Shown here one piece after another: positions 25,719 to 34,910 of a stretch of 64,000 bases of DNA. The position numbers and the translations under genes are program-made. Each line of letters opens with the position of its first letter. Position 1 is the stretch's first letter. The notes beneath the pieces are model-generated. The model made no database searches. It had not been told where the DNA came from and was given only the letters and a program-made list of their open reading frames with translations. This DNA is from Paenarthrobacter sp. GOM3 (GTDB lineage Bacteria; Actinomycetota; Actinomycetes; Actinomycetales; Micrococcaceae), in the NCBI RefSeq assembly GCF_018215265.2, contig NZ_CP136562.1, forward strand, positions 3,720,001 to 3,784,000, given 5' to 3'.

Positions 25719-26618
25719 TTAGCCTTTGACGGCGCCGGCGGTCATGCCCGAAACGATGCGTTTCTGGCACACAAGCACCAGGATCACGAGCGGCACCGTG
25801 ATGATCACCGACGCGGCGCTAATGGTGCCGAGGGGTTGGTCGAATTCGCTGGTGCCGCTGAAGAAGGCAATCGCGACCGGCACGGGACGGGCTTCCGGTG
25901 AGGTGGTCAGCGTGACAGCCAGGAGGAATTCGTTCCAGACCGAGATGAACACCAGGATCGCCGTCGTCGCCAGGGCGGGGACCGCCAGCGGCAGGATGAC
26001 CTTCCGGAAAGCGACGAACGGGGTGGCGCCATCCATGTACGCGGACTCCTCAAGCTCACGCGGGATCTCCTTGAAGAACGACGTCAGCGTGTAGATCGCC
26101 AGCGGCAACGCGAACGTCAGCTTCGGGATGATGAGGCCCAGCAAGGTGTCATAGAGGCCGATCTCGCGCCAGATGGAGAACATCGGGGCCGCGATGGCGA
26201 TGGCCGGGAACGTGGTGACCGAGAGGATCAGCGTCAGGATCATCGCCTTGCGGCGCATCTTCAGCCGGGCCAGCGCATAGGCGGCAAAGGACGCGAACAC
26301 CAGCGCCACTGTTGTAGTAACGACGGCGATAATCACCGAGTTGCGCAAGGCCAGGAGGAATTCGGGGTTCTGGAAGACCACGAGGTAGTTTTCGAGGGTG
26401 GGCTGGCTCGGGAAGAGCTCGCCTTTGGATAGGCTCGCGCCCTTTTTAAGGGAGGTGTTCACCAGCCAGTAGAAGGGGATGAGCGAGAAAGCCATGACGG
26501 CCACTACGAACACCCACACCAAGGGGTGCAGTTTTGATTCCCCACGCAAGCGACGCTTAGGTGCCTTGCCCGCGGTGACGAGTTCCGGCGTCGGGCGCTC
26601 TGCAGTCAGCGTGCTCAT
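25719..26618 (-). CDS. Carbohydrate ABC transporter permease, MalG type
   Basis: A 299-residue membrane protein with about six membrane segments and the EAA loop ELEESAYMDGATPFVAFRKVILPL, in the position where the ATPase docks. It forms the inner-membrane channel with the MalF-type gene, whose stop overlaps its start (ATGA). The operon contains no ATPase gene, so a shared MsiK-like ATPase elsewhere is likely. Confidence 0.9.
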   Translation of the reverse strand: MSTLTAERPTPELVTAGKAPKRRLRGESKLHPLVWVFVVAVMAFSLIPFYWLVNTSLKKGASLSKGELFPSQPTLENYLVVFQNPEFLLALRNSVIIAVVTTTVALVFASFAAYALARLKMRRKAMILTLILSVTTFPAIAIAAPMFSIWREIGLYDTLLGLIIPKLTFALPLAIYTLTSFFKEIPRELEESAYMDGATPFVAFRKVILPLAVPALATTAILVFISVWNEFLLAVTLTTSPEARPVPVAIAFFSGTSEFDQPLGTISAASVIITVPLVILVLVCQKRIVSGMTAGAVKG

Positions 26619-27547
26619 TGTTCCTCCTTCGCGACGTCGCGGATGTTGCCGCCGGCGAAGCGGACGTAGATGACCGAGACCACCATGACGGTGAGGAAGG
26701 TCAGGATGGACAGCGCCGAGCCTTCGCCCACCAGCCGGTTTTCACGCAGTTGCGTGTAGGCGAGCATGGACATGGATTCGGTGCCGTTGGCGCCGCGGGT
26801 GAGCACGAACGGGAGGTCGAAGACGCGGAGGGCATCCATGGTGCGGAAGATCGCGGCGAGGACGATCGCCGGGCGCAGGAGCGGCAGGGTGATGTTGACG
26901 AAGGTCTGCCATTTGCTTGCGCCGTCGAGTTCCGCGGCCTCGTACGTTTCAGCGGAGATGACCTGTAAGCCGGCCAGGATGATGAGCGCCGCGAAGGGCG
27001 TGGTCTTCCAGACGTCGGCCATGACGATGACGGCCATCGCGTAGCCGTGCTCACCGAGCCAGACGACGTCGCCGCCCGGCAGCCCCAGGGTGGAGAGAAC
27101 GTTGGTGACCAGGCCCATGTTGGGCTGGAACATAGTCTGCCAGGTGATGGCGCTGACCACTGTGATGATGGCGTACGGCAGCAGAACCACGGTGCGCAGG
27201 ACGGCGCGGCCCTTGAACGCGAGGTTGAGCAGGAGCGCCATGGCCGTGCCGAGGATGAGTTCCAGGCTGACCGAGAGACCCGCGAAGAGGAACGTCTGGC
27301 CGAACGCAGCCCACCACTCTTGGCTTGCCAGCGCATTGATGTAGTTTTCCAGTCCGACAAAGCGGGACAGGCCGGCGGTGCGGACGCTGTACTGGTTCAA
27401 CGAGAGCCAGACCGCGTAGCCGATGGGGACCGCCGCAACCAGCGTCATGATCACCAGCGACGGGGCGGTCATGCGGAACGCGAGCTTGCGCTCGGCGCGG
27501 TCGCGGGCGTTTGTTTTTGCTGGTGCGTGGAGTGTTCTGATGGCCAT
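26615..27547 (-). CDS. Carbohydrate ABC transporter permease, MalF type
   Basis: A 310-residue permease with six membrane segments and the EAA motif ETYEAAELDGASKWQTFVNI. It pairs with the MalG-type protein. It lies two bases after the stop of the binding protein gene, and its own stop overlaps the next start. The N-terminus is a short cytoplasmic Arg-rich tail before the first segment (APSLVIMTLVAAVPIGYAVW). Confidence 0.9.
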   Translation of the reverse strand: MAIRTLHAPAKTNARDRAERKLAFRMTAPSLVIMTLVAAVPIGYAVWLSLNQYSVRTAGLSRFVGLENYINALASQEWWAAFGQTFLFAGLSVSLELILGTAMALLLNLAFKGRAVLRTVVLLPYAIITVVSAITWQTMFQPNMGLVTNVLSTLGLPGGDVVWLGEHGYAMAVIVMADVWKTTPFAALIILAGLQVISAETYEAAELDGASKWQTFVNITLPLLRPAIVLAAIFRTMDALRVFDLPFVLTRGANGTESMSMLAYTQLRENRLVGEGSALSILTFLTVMVVSVIYVRFAGGNIRDVAKEEQ

Positions 27548-27549
27548 AG

Positions 27550-28857
27550 CTAGAAGCTCGCCTTGGCGGTGGTGATTTCGTCGGCCATCTTCTTCACGGC
27601 GTCCTCGGTGGAGGCGGTGCCGGAGAGGACGGCGTAGACGTTCTTGTAGATCGCCTGGCTGATCTGCGGGTAGACCGGGGAGATTGGGCGCGGCTTGGCA
27701 CCCTTCACGGAGGCGAGGAGTTCGCTGGCGAACGGCATCTTCTGGAGGACCGCGGCGTCAGAGTAGGCAGCTTCGTTGACCGGGGCTTGCGAGTAGTCCA
27801 TGGCCACGTGCTTCTGCCAGTCCGGGGTGGTGGCGAAGTCGATGAACGCGACAGCCCCGGCCTGGTTGGTGGCGTGTGCCGAGATCGCCAGGTTCCAGCC
27901 GCCGAGCACGCCGGAGGCCTTGCCGCCTTCCCATGCCGGCAGCGGCGCGACGCCGAAGGTGGACGCCAGCGGTGTCGCGTTCAGAAGCCGGTACACGTGC
28001 GGCCAGTTGCGCTGGTATCCGAAGTCGCCGGACTCATAGGCGAGGCGGGCCGGGTCTTCGTTGTAGGTGAGGACGGCGCGGTCGGCTGAGCCGTTCTTGA
28101 GGCCCTCGCTCATGAAGTTGAGGACGTCGCGGGTTTCCTTGGAGTCGATTTTGACGTCCCCCTGGTCGTTGAGGACTTCGCCGCCTGCGCTGTAGAGCAT
28201 CTCGAGGAAGTTCACCGTGAGGCCCTCGTACTGCTTGCCCTGGTAGACGTACCCGTTGCCGGGAGTCTTGGCCGCTTCCGCGTAAAGCTGCTGCCAGGTC
28301 TCCGGCTTGGCCACCTTGTCCTTCTGGTAATAGATCAACCCGGCGTTGGTGAAGAACGGCGAGCCCCAGTACTTGTCCTGGTATTTGGTGGTTTCCACAG
28401 TGGAGGGAATGAGCCGGTCCTTGTTGGCTTCCACCAGTTTGGTCTGGTCCAGCAGCCAGCCCTGGGAGGCGAACTCTGAGGTCCAGATGACGTCCGTGAC
28501 GAAGAGGTCGCACTCGGTGGACTTGCCTTCCAGCCGCTGGACGATCTGCGTGCGGGCTTCATCCGTGGTGGCACCGATCTCGGTGTACTTGGCCGTCACC
28601 TTGCCGTTCGCCTTCGTGAACGCCTCCGCCGTGCCCTTATAGATACCGCTCGCGTCCTTGACGCCGCAGATGTTGACCGCGCCGCTCGCATTAGCGCCCG
28701 ACGCCGGATCGGCAGCTGCCGCTTGTTCGGCACCTTGGGGTGCTGCTCCCCCGCCGCAGGCGCTGAGGAGGAGGGCTGCGGCTAGGGCGGTGGCTGCGAG
28801 GGCTGTTTTTGTGCGGGGTTTGTTCTGGAGCGGGAGAGCAGGTCGGTTCAAGTCCAC
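27550..28857 (-). CDS. Carbohydrate ABC transporter substrate-binding lipoprotein
   Basis: A 435-residue extracytoplasmic solute-binding lipoprotein. The signal peptide of residues 1-34 ends in lipobox LLSAC, then a Gly/Ala-rich linker, then a large two-lobed domain of the maltose/trehalose class. GTG at 28857 is supported by AAAGGAG eight bases upstream. It is the first structural gene downstream of the LacI regulator gene, and two LacI-type operators lie between them. Confidence 0.9.
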   Translation of the reverse strand: MDLNRPALPLQNKPRTKTALAATALAAALLLSACGGGAAPQGAEQAAAADPASGANASGAVNICGVKDASGIYKGTAEAFTKANGKVTAKYTEIGATTDEARTQIVQRLEGKSTECDLFVTDVIWTSEFASQGWLLDQTKLVEANKDRLIPSTVETTKYQDKYWGSPFFTNAGLIYYQKDKVAKPETWQQLYAEAAKTPGNGYVYQGKQYEGLTVNFLEMLYSAGGEVLNDQGDVKIDSKETRDVLNFMSEGLKNGSADRAVLTYNEDPARLAYESGDFGYQRNWPHVYRLLNATPLASTFGVAPLPAWEGGKASGVLGGWNLAISAHATNQAGAVAFIDFATTPDWQKHVAMDYSQAPVNEAAYSDAAVLQKMPFASELLASVKGAKPRPISPVYPQISQAIYKNVYAVLSGTASTEDAVKKMADEITTAKASF

Positions 28858-28959
28858 AAGTGGCTCCTTTGGTGGCTGTGGTTGGGTGGCGTTCAGTGCG
28901 CGTTCTGGCTGTCCCGCGTCCTGAGGGGTGGCTTCTTTGCCGGTGGTTCCAGTGATTCA

Positions 28960-28973
28960 TGGAATCGATTCCA
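28960..28973. promoter_or_regulatory. LacI-type operator 1 (TGGAATCGATTCCA)
   Basis: A perfect 14-bp palindrome with the CG centre typical of LacI/GalR operators. It lies 103 bases before the binding protein start, between its gene and the LacI gene, and repeats exactly 45 bases further upstream. Confidence 0.75.
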
Positions 28974-29004
28974 AATGTGCTAAAAAGAATCGGCCTTGCG
29001 GCCG

Positions 29005-29018
29005 TGGAATCGATTCCA
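29005..29018. promoter_or_regulatory. LacI-type operator 2 (TGGAATCGATTCCA)
   Basis: Identical to the palindrome at 28960-28973. Two copies with a 45-base pitch would let one dimer sit on each side of the promoter of the sugar operon, or form a small loop. Confidence 0.75.
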
Positions 29019-29058
29019 AAGTAGTGTGACAGGGACCACTAAGGACTGTCAATCCTCT

Positions 29059-30054
29059 TTATTTGGTGGAGTCCCGGACGACGAGTTCGTGTGGGAGGAA
29101 GGTTCTTCCCTTGCGATGTGAACCCTCCACGGTCATCCGCTCCAGAAGTTCAGCGAAGGCAACGCGGCCCATTTCGTAGGCTGGCTGGCGGACTGTGGTC
29201 AGCTCCGGGACGCACATTTCCGCCTGGGCGGAGTCGTCAAAGCCGGCGACGGCGACATCTACCGGAACCCTATGGCCGGCATCGGTGAGCTCGCGGACGC
29301 ATCCGGCTGCGACCACGTCGGTCCCGCAGAAGACGGCGTCGGGGAGGTCCTTTGCTTCCAGGAGCTTCTTCGTGAGATCACGGCCGGCATGGAACCCGAA
29401 ATTGCCTTCACCGAGCAGGATCTGGTCCGGGTTCAGGCCTTCATCTGTGAGCGCTTGTCGGAAGCCTTCTTCCCTGAGCCGCCCCGAGCGGGCACCCCTA
29501 TGGGCGAGCATTGCGAGCTTCTTGGCGCCCGTGTCGATCAGGTGTTTGGTGATGTCGTAACCTGCTTGGCGATCATCGATGGATACCCCAAAGGCGGCCT
29601 CGGCGTCGACGATCTCACAGACCTGAATAACGCTGAGTTGCTCGGCGACACTGTTGACGTCCTCGTCCGGCATGGTTGGCGAGAAGATGACCAGACCATC
29701 CACCGAACCGTTGCGCAGCATGTCCACGAGTTGTTGCTCGCGATCCATGTCCCCGTCGGTCGCTGCGATGAGACTGACGTAGCCGGAGTCTGCGGCGGCG
29801 TCGCCTACTCCGCGGAAGACTTCATTGATCACGAGGGAATCGAGGTTCTTAGCCAAGGCCAGGACGCGCATGGTTCGATCTCTTCGGAGATCTCTTGCCG
29901 AGGCGAGAGGACGGTAGCTCAGCTCCTTGATCGCGGCGCTAACCTTCTCCTTGGCCGACGCACTGACAGCCGTACTCCCGTTCAAGACGCGCGACACCGT
30001 CCCCACGGACACGCCAGCAGTCCTAGCGACGTCCTGCACGGTCGGCCGAGCCAT
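29059..30054 (-). CDS. LacI family transcriptional regulator
   Basis: A 331-residue regulator with the N-terminal helix-turn-helix (VQDVARTAGVSVGTVSRVLNG) and hinge helix (RPLASARDLRR), then a periplasmic-binding-like effector domain with typical DAVFCGTDVVAAG and AVAGFDDS segments. ATG 30054 follows GGAAGGAC. It is co-oriented with and immediately upstream of the sugar operon, and two palindromic operators lie in the 200-base gap, so it very likely represses that operon until the sugar is bound. Confidence 0.9.
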   Translation of the reverse strand: MARPTVQDVARTAGVSVGTVSRVLNGSTAVSASAKEKVSAAIKELSYRPLASARDLRRDRTMRVLALAKNLDSLVINEVFRGVGDAAADSGYVSLIAATDGDMDREQQLVDMLRNGSVDGLVIFSPTMPDEDVNSVAEQLSVIQVCEIVDAEAAFGVSIDDRQAGYDITKHLIDTGAKKLAMLAHRGARSGRLREEGFRQALTDEGLNPDQILLGEGNFGFHAGRDLTKKLLEAKDLPDAVFCGTDVVAAGCVRELTDAGHRVPVDVAVAGFDDSAQAEMCVPELTTVRQPAYEMGRVAFAELLERMTVEGSHRKGRTFLPHELVVRDSTK

Positions 30055-30544
30055 TCGTTTGTCCTTCCGCGAGCGTGCCTGCCCTTACACTGGCGCCTCT
30101 TCGGGTCCACCGGCGCTTCCCAGCTTAGCTGGCTGTGAAACTAATGCCCGAGCTTCATGCAACACTCACGTTTGTCGAGCGGAAATAAAGATCATGCTTG
30201 CGGCTGCCCGGCCACTATTACCAGCGTGCTCGCGCCGATAGCGGATGTTATGTCAACTAAGGTTTCCTAACCATTCCCCTTGGCGGCACCCGGCGCACAG
30301 CGAGCCCCTGTTCGCATGCACTTGGGAAGTCAGCCCCCTGAGCATCTTGAGCCGATCTTGAGCATTACCTGAGACGCAATTGAGACTGCCTTGCAAGGCT
30401 GGGTAAACCGGGGGAAATACATCAATGTAATACACGATGTTGTGGTGTCCGGTTGACCTAACTACTATATGTAGTAGGCAACTGAGGTGCGGTCCTTGGT
30501 TTACAGAAATCGACAATTTTGCTAGCCACGAGATCGGAGGGGCC
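30055..30544. other. 490-base intergenic region at the left end of the defence island
   Basis: No gene was found here; readings on the minus strand overlap the CD-NTase gene and are not convincing. The region contains a short palindrome, ACTACTATATGTAGT (30461-30475), about 70 bases before the CD-NTase start, which may be an operator or part of the CBASS promoter. GC content looks lower than in the flanking sugar operon. Confidence 0.3.
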
Positions 30545-31552
30545 ATGGCCCATCTCAAACAACAGTTCAAGGACGCCCTGAGTTCCATTGAGCCCGGCGC
30601 GGACAAGGCAAACGCTCCTGAAGCCCACCAACTCGTTCGCCAGGTCCTAGAAGCCGACCCGAAACTCACCGAATACGGTGTCGACCCGGTGCTCATCGGC
30701 TCATATAAGCGCAGCGTATCCATAAAGCGAGTGAAGGACGTGGACGTGTTCGTCCGGCTCCCCGACCTTCCGGGTGATGTCACGTCGAAGGACATTCTGG
30801 ACCGGTTCTTCACCGTCCTGCATAAGGAGTTTGGTAGCGACGAAGACGGGCATCGTCGCACGAAGCGGCAGGATCGAAGCCTGCAAGTATCCTTTCCGGA
30901 CTATGACCTGTACGTAGACGCAGTTCCCGCGCGACCTCATTGGGACGGTAAAACGTGGGAGATCCCGCAGAAGGGGACTGAGAACAAGTGGGTTCAGACC
31001 AACCCGGAGGCACTTACATCCCTTTCCAGTGAAATGAACACCCGCCACGGCGGGCTCTACGTCCCTACGGTGAAGCTCATTCGCCAAACTCGGCGGGCCT
31101 TGTTGGGCCATGCGAAACCAGGTGGATTTTTCATAGAGATGGCCACGTATCAGGCTTTCGAGTCTGGCATGGTCAAGGGCAACGACCAAGCTGAGTACTT
31201 TGTTTCTGCTCTTGACGAGGTCTCCAAAATCATCAGCAACTTTGTCCTGCTGGGAATTCCAGTGTCCGATCCGACGGTGTCCGGCCAAAGCATCCGCATC
31301 CGCGCTTCTGAGGAAGAACTCAACCGAGCGGCGACACGTTTCACCGATGCGGCGGCGACGGCGCAGTCTGCCCTTAAGGACGAAGACGAAGGGAGGGCCG
31401 CAACGAAGTTCCGCAAGCTTCTCGGCAAGAATGGGGACGACGATACGGTGTTCCCGATGCCCCCGGGCTTCAATGAAGATGGCACCAAGCGTTCAACGAT
31501 CATCTCTGCCGGCGCCCGTACCGTCCCCGCCGGAACAAGGACTTTTGGGTGA
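30545..31552 (+). CDS. CBASS CD-NTase (cGAS/DncV-like nucleotidyltransferase)
   Basis: A 335-residue signalling enzyme that would make a cyclic oligonucleotide after phage infection. The GS of the active site is in IGSYKRS (about 51-57), the metal-binding DVD at about 65-67, and a third Asp in YVDAVPA (about 125). The C-terminus ends in RTFG, a terminal Gly that suits conjugation by Cap2. ATG 30545 is chosen over earlier ones because GGAGGGG lies just upstream. The stop overlaps the Cap2 start as GTGA. The clade and product are not readable from motifs alone. Confidence 0.9.
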   Translation: MAHLKQQFKDALSSIEPGADKANAPEAHQLVRQVLEADPKLTEYGVDPVLIGSYKRSVSIKRVKDVDVFVRLPDLPGDVTSKDILDRFFTVLHKEFGSDEDGHRRTKRQDRSLQVSFPDYDLYVDAVPARPHWDGKTWEIPQKGTENKWVQTNPEALTSLSSEMNTRHGGLYVPTVKLIRQTRRALLGHAKPGGFFIEMATYQAFESGMVKGNDQAEYFVSALDEVSKIISNFVLLGIPVSDPTVSGQSIRIRASEEELNRAATRFTDAAATAQSALKDEDEGRAATKFRKLLGKNGDDDTVFPMPPGFNEDGTKRSTIISAGARTVPAGTRTFG

Positions 31553-33015
31553 AGCTGGACGACTTTGCCGATTATGTGGCCTACTGCCAACAGCACTTTG
31601 AGGAAGGAATCCTCCGCTCCGGATTCGTCGAAACGGAGACCGGGTGGAGAGGCACGCTCGGTGAGGCTGGCAAGCAGGTCGAGATCAGTGTGGTGCTGCC
31701 AGAACGATTCCCATTCCGGCCACCGAAGGTCCGGCCGACGCTGGAGGACTCTGTCCCCTGGTCTTGGCACCGTGAATTAGACGGATCCATGTGTTTGATC
31801 GCTGAAGACGACCACGAAGATCTCTGGTGGGTGGAGGCCCCTGCTTTTCTCGAACATGTTAGCGATTGGATTGAAAGGGCGGCTGCAGGTTGGCCCGATG
31901 ACCGCCCGGACCTTGACCTTGAAAGGTACTTTCCCCCTTCGGCCGACAAACAAGTCTATCTTTACGACGAAGAAGCGTTAGACGGCAACACCTTTATTAG
32001 GTTCCGCCAGGAAAAGAACAACGTCATGCGATCCGGCAAGGGCACTCCAGTACGGAAGGCAAGAAGGCCATCCAAGGATTGCGGCGGTTACGTGGTTGAT
32101 TTGGGTGAGGTTATCGTTCCTCCGCGGTCTTGGGCTGATATCTCTGCGAGGATCCGGGCTGAGATAAACCTCGATGCGAGGATCAAGCGGGGTGAAGTGA
32201 AGGTTGTGCTGTTGAAGTACCTCCGGGGCGACCACGATGGCACCATCGTGCTAAGAGTCTTTCCGTCGGCGGATGGTATCGAGGCAAGGCGATTAACCTC
32301 GGCAGCCAACACTGCAACTGCCAGGAGCGCAAGGGCCGGGCTCCAGAAGACTGCACTTAGCAGCAAAAGCGTGGCTATTATTGGCGTCGGCGCTCTAGGG
32401 TCGTTCACTGCTGACATGTTGGCTCGAGCTGGAGTGCGTCGATTGACCCTCGTGGACGGGGACATCGTTCTCCCGGGAAACATTGTTCGTCATCTCGTTG
32501 GACGTGAATCGATAGGGCTGCCAAAGGTCAACGCCGTGAGGGATTACATCGTCAGCAGGTACGAGCACGGCCTAGAAGACATAACCGTCCTGAAAAAGGA
32601 CGTGACAACGGCTGATCAAGTTGCCCGGCTCATCCGCGACCATGAACTGGTCCTGAACGCATCGGCCGACTTCAGCACAACTGCGTTGCTGAAGATAGCC
32701 GCACAGTCCCTCGGGGCCAACACCATCTCGGTAGCGCTTCAGGACGACGGTAATGCATTCCGGGTAGACATCCTTCCCACGCTCAACGGGGCTCCTCCCC
32801 TACCGCCCCTTTCCACACTGCGGTATGAAGGCCAGACAATGCCAGAGCTCTTCGAGGCCGGATGCGGCAGCCCCATCTCGCCCACGCCCCCGCATGCGGT
32901 CATGGAGGCTGCGGCGGCCGCAGTGCGTCACAGTATCGGACTCCTCACTCAACAACCACTGCATCCGGCCGGAGAAACGCGCAGCCTAACAACGGTTCCC
33001 GAAAGGCAGACATGA
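31549..33015 (+). CDS. cap2: Cap2: E2-E1 fusion of type II CBASS
   Basis: A 488-residue protein that primes the CD-NTase by ubiquitin-like transfer. The N-terminal E2-like domain (about 1-130) carries the candidate Cys82 in DGSMCLIAED. The C-terminal E1/ThiF-like domain has the nucleotide-binding GVGALGS (279-285), the acidic VDGDIV segment (302-307), the Arg loop of HLVGRESIGLPKV, and a candidate catalytic Cys439 in EAGCGS. In characterised type II CBASS, Cap2 links the C-terminus of the CD-NTase to target proteins. The start is GTG overlapping the CD-NTase stop, and the stop overlaps the next gene as ATGA. Confidence 0.9.
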   Translation: MKLDDFADYVAYCQQHFEEGILRSGFVETETGWRGTLGEAGKQVEISVVLPERFPFRPPKVRPTLEDSVPWSWHRELDGSMCLIAEDDHEDLWWVEAPAFLEHVSDWIERAAAGWPDDRPDLDLERYFPPSADKQVYLYDEEALDGNTFIRFRQEKNNVMRSGKGTPVRKARRPSKDCGGYVVDLGEVIVPPRSWADISARIRAEINLDARIKRGEVKVVLLKYLRGDHDGTIVLRVFPSADGIEARRLTSAANTATARSARAGLQKTALSSKSVAIIGVGALGSFTADMLARAGVRRLTLVDGDIVLPGNIVRHLVGRESIGLPKVNAVRDYIVSRYEHGLEDITVLKKDVTTADQVARLIRDHELVLNASADFSTTALLKIAAQSLGANTISVALQDDGNAFRVDILPTLNGAPPLPPLSTLRYEGQTMPELFEAGCGSPISPTPPHAVMEAAAAAVRHSIGLLTQQPLHPAGETRSLTTVPERQT

Positions 33016-34799
33016 CACGCCAGTTCGAGCAAATCCAACTGAAACGCGAAGCATATGAGGTCATCGCGACCGAAACAGCCAAAAACCTCCCCAGGGAAGC
33101 GGGTGGCATCCTACTCGGCTATCGTGAGTCCAACACCGTAGTGGTAACGAACGCTCTGGCCGTCGGGAGCGCCCACGCGACAACAAGTCAATATGTCCGG
33201 GACGACATTCTCGCCAACACGTTGCTCGAAGAGTTTCTGGACGAAAGGGCCGACGACGACCCAACGGGATACATCGGCGAATGGCATAGCCACCCAGCCC
33301 CTCAGGGCCCCAGCCATACAGACCTGGGCTCCATCCGAGCAATTGCCAAAACAAGCGACGGACCGGTTGCGCTCGTCGTCCATGCCACATCAGACTCCGC
33401 CCCGTTTCACGGGGTTGTGTCCCAACGACAGCGGTTTCGCTCCGTGACCAGCGCGAGCGTCCGAGTGGTCGTGCCGGAGTCCCGATTTCTGCCCCTCGGC
33501 CCGTTGCCGCCCAACGCAGTACGCGGCGACGGGCCAGTCTTCATCTCTTATCGACAAACTGACGGAACCGAACAAGCCAAGCGCATCGAACATCTGCTTA
33601 GGGCGGCCGGCCTTGTTGTCTGGCGTGACTACCGCGATCTTCGGGCGGGTACAACAACCGACCGGCTCGAGCTTGCCTTGACACAAGGCCTGTCAGCCGC
33701 AGTACTCGTCGTAACACCTGACATCGTGTATAGCGAGATCGTCCGGGAACGCGAGCTCCCGCGCTTGCTCCAACTCGACGAAGACCCTGATTTCAGTCTC
33801 AGTATCGCCAACACCGTCGGTCGGCCGGGAAGCGCCTCCAAATGCGACTACGAGGCGCCCGACAGGCTTCTCCGACTGGCGCCCAAGCGAATTCTGGCCG
33901 ACAAGAAGCAAAGCAACATGTTCGATCCAGAAAGCGAACTCGAAATCACGCGTGACCTGCTCATGCACCGAGTGGAGCAACGCAAGAGCATTATTCGAAC
34001 GGAAGCGCGAGCCTTCACTATACGCACGCAGACTCGGCCTACACCATTTGCCCTAGACGCTGACGATGAAGACCTGCATATTCGCGTGAACTCCGCACCG
34101 ACAGGGCGCTTGCCCGGCTCCGAGGGACTCCACCTTCTTCGTAAGACCCTCCCGCTCATCAGCGACGCCATCTATGCCGCACGGGCACCTCGCATCCAGA
34201 TAGTCGGTGGCGCTCACCTTTCAATAGCGCTGGCTCTAGGCGCGGCACTCCCGGAAACTAAGTTCGGAACGGTGGGAGCCGTAGACGTGCGGGGGGAAAC
34301 TTGGTCATCTGACAACGACAGTGCCGACCCGATGTCGAACGTCATCCTTGCCGAAGAATTGGTCTCAACCAGCGAGCAAAATACCGGCAGGGTTGCAGTT
34401 TTCGTTACCTTGACACCCGGCGCAGACCGGACCGCTTTCGAACGGCTTATCAGCGCTTCGGAGCAGCCCTTCACCAAGGCATTCATGCTTTCATCGACCA
34501 CTACGAGAATCGATCCGCTCGAAGCGGGGCGGCTCAGCGCATCGATCGCGCAGCACATCAAGCGGATCGCTGCAGAGAACGGGCGCTCCGAGGTTCACTT
34601 GGCTTTTCACGGGCCTTACACCATGGCCGTGTTGGTCGGCCGTCACCTCAACACTGTCAGAACAATTATCTACGAATGGGACAACGTAAACGTCCCAAGC
34701 TACGTGCCGACCCTAGCGCTAGAACCCGGAAGCACCGAAGGTCCAATCACTGACGTAATGCTCGAGGACCGAGATGCAAGTACGCTTCCCTCCTCGTGA
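33012..34799 (+). CDS. Cap3 (JAB/MPN) - TIR - SAVED triple fusion, CBASS
   Basis: A 595-residue protein with three recognisable parts. Residues about 1-150 form a JAB/MPN+ isopeptidase with Glu29, the HSHP motif at 92-95, Ser101 and Asp104 (Cap3-like, reverses Cap2 conjugation). Residues about 174-300 form a TIR domain starting GPVFISYRQTDG; the candidate catalytic Glu lies in VRERELPRL (about 246-248). Residues about 345-565 match a SAVED domain (HLSIALALGAALP, SEVHLAFHGPYTMAVLVGR, TIIYEWD), which senses cyclic oligonucleotides. TIR-SAVED proteins assemble on ligand and degrade NAD. The ATG is chosen because it overlaps the Cap2 stop. Confidence 0.85.
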   Translation: MTRQFEQIQLKREAYEVIATETAKNLPREAGGILLGYRESNTVVVTNALAVGSAHATTSQYVRDDILANTLLEEFLDERADDDPTGYIGEWHSHPAPQGPSHTDLGSIRAIAKTSDGPVALVVHATSDSAPFHGVVSQRQRFRSVTSASVRVVVPESRFLPLGPLPPNAVRGDGPVFISYRQTDGTEQAKRIEHLLRAAGLVVWRDYRDLRAGTTTDRLELALTQGLSAAVLVVTPDIVYSEIVRERELPRLLQLDEDPDFSLSIANTVGRPGSASKCDYEAPDRLLRLAPKRILADKKQSNMFDPESELEITRDLLMHRVEQRKSIIRTEARAFTIRTQTRPTPFALDADDEDLHIRVNSAPTGRLPGSEGLHLLRKTLPLISDAIYAARAPRIQIVGGAHLSIALALGAALPETKFGTVGAVDVRGETWSSDNDSADPMSNVILAEELVSTSEQNTGRVAVFVTLTPGADRTAFERLISASEQPFTKAFMLSSTTTRIDPLEAGRLSASIAQHIKRIAAENGRSEVHLAFHGPYTMAVLVGRHLNTVRTIIYEWDNVNVPSYVPTLALEPGSTEGPITDVMLEDRDASTLPSS

Positions 34800-34910
34800 A
34801 CATTGGCGACGAAGAATTCTGCACCACGGAATCTTCGCCGGCTATGCCCAGCCTGATCCAGGACGAAGAATTCCCTACCGTCAACAGTGTGGCTGTGACT
34901 CGGTTCGTGA

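Noticed and set aside
30253..30861. Minus-strand frame overlapping the CD-NTase start
   Set aside because: Low-complexity Ser/Arg reading opposite a well-supported gene, with no ribosome site or motif.
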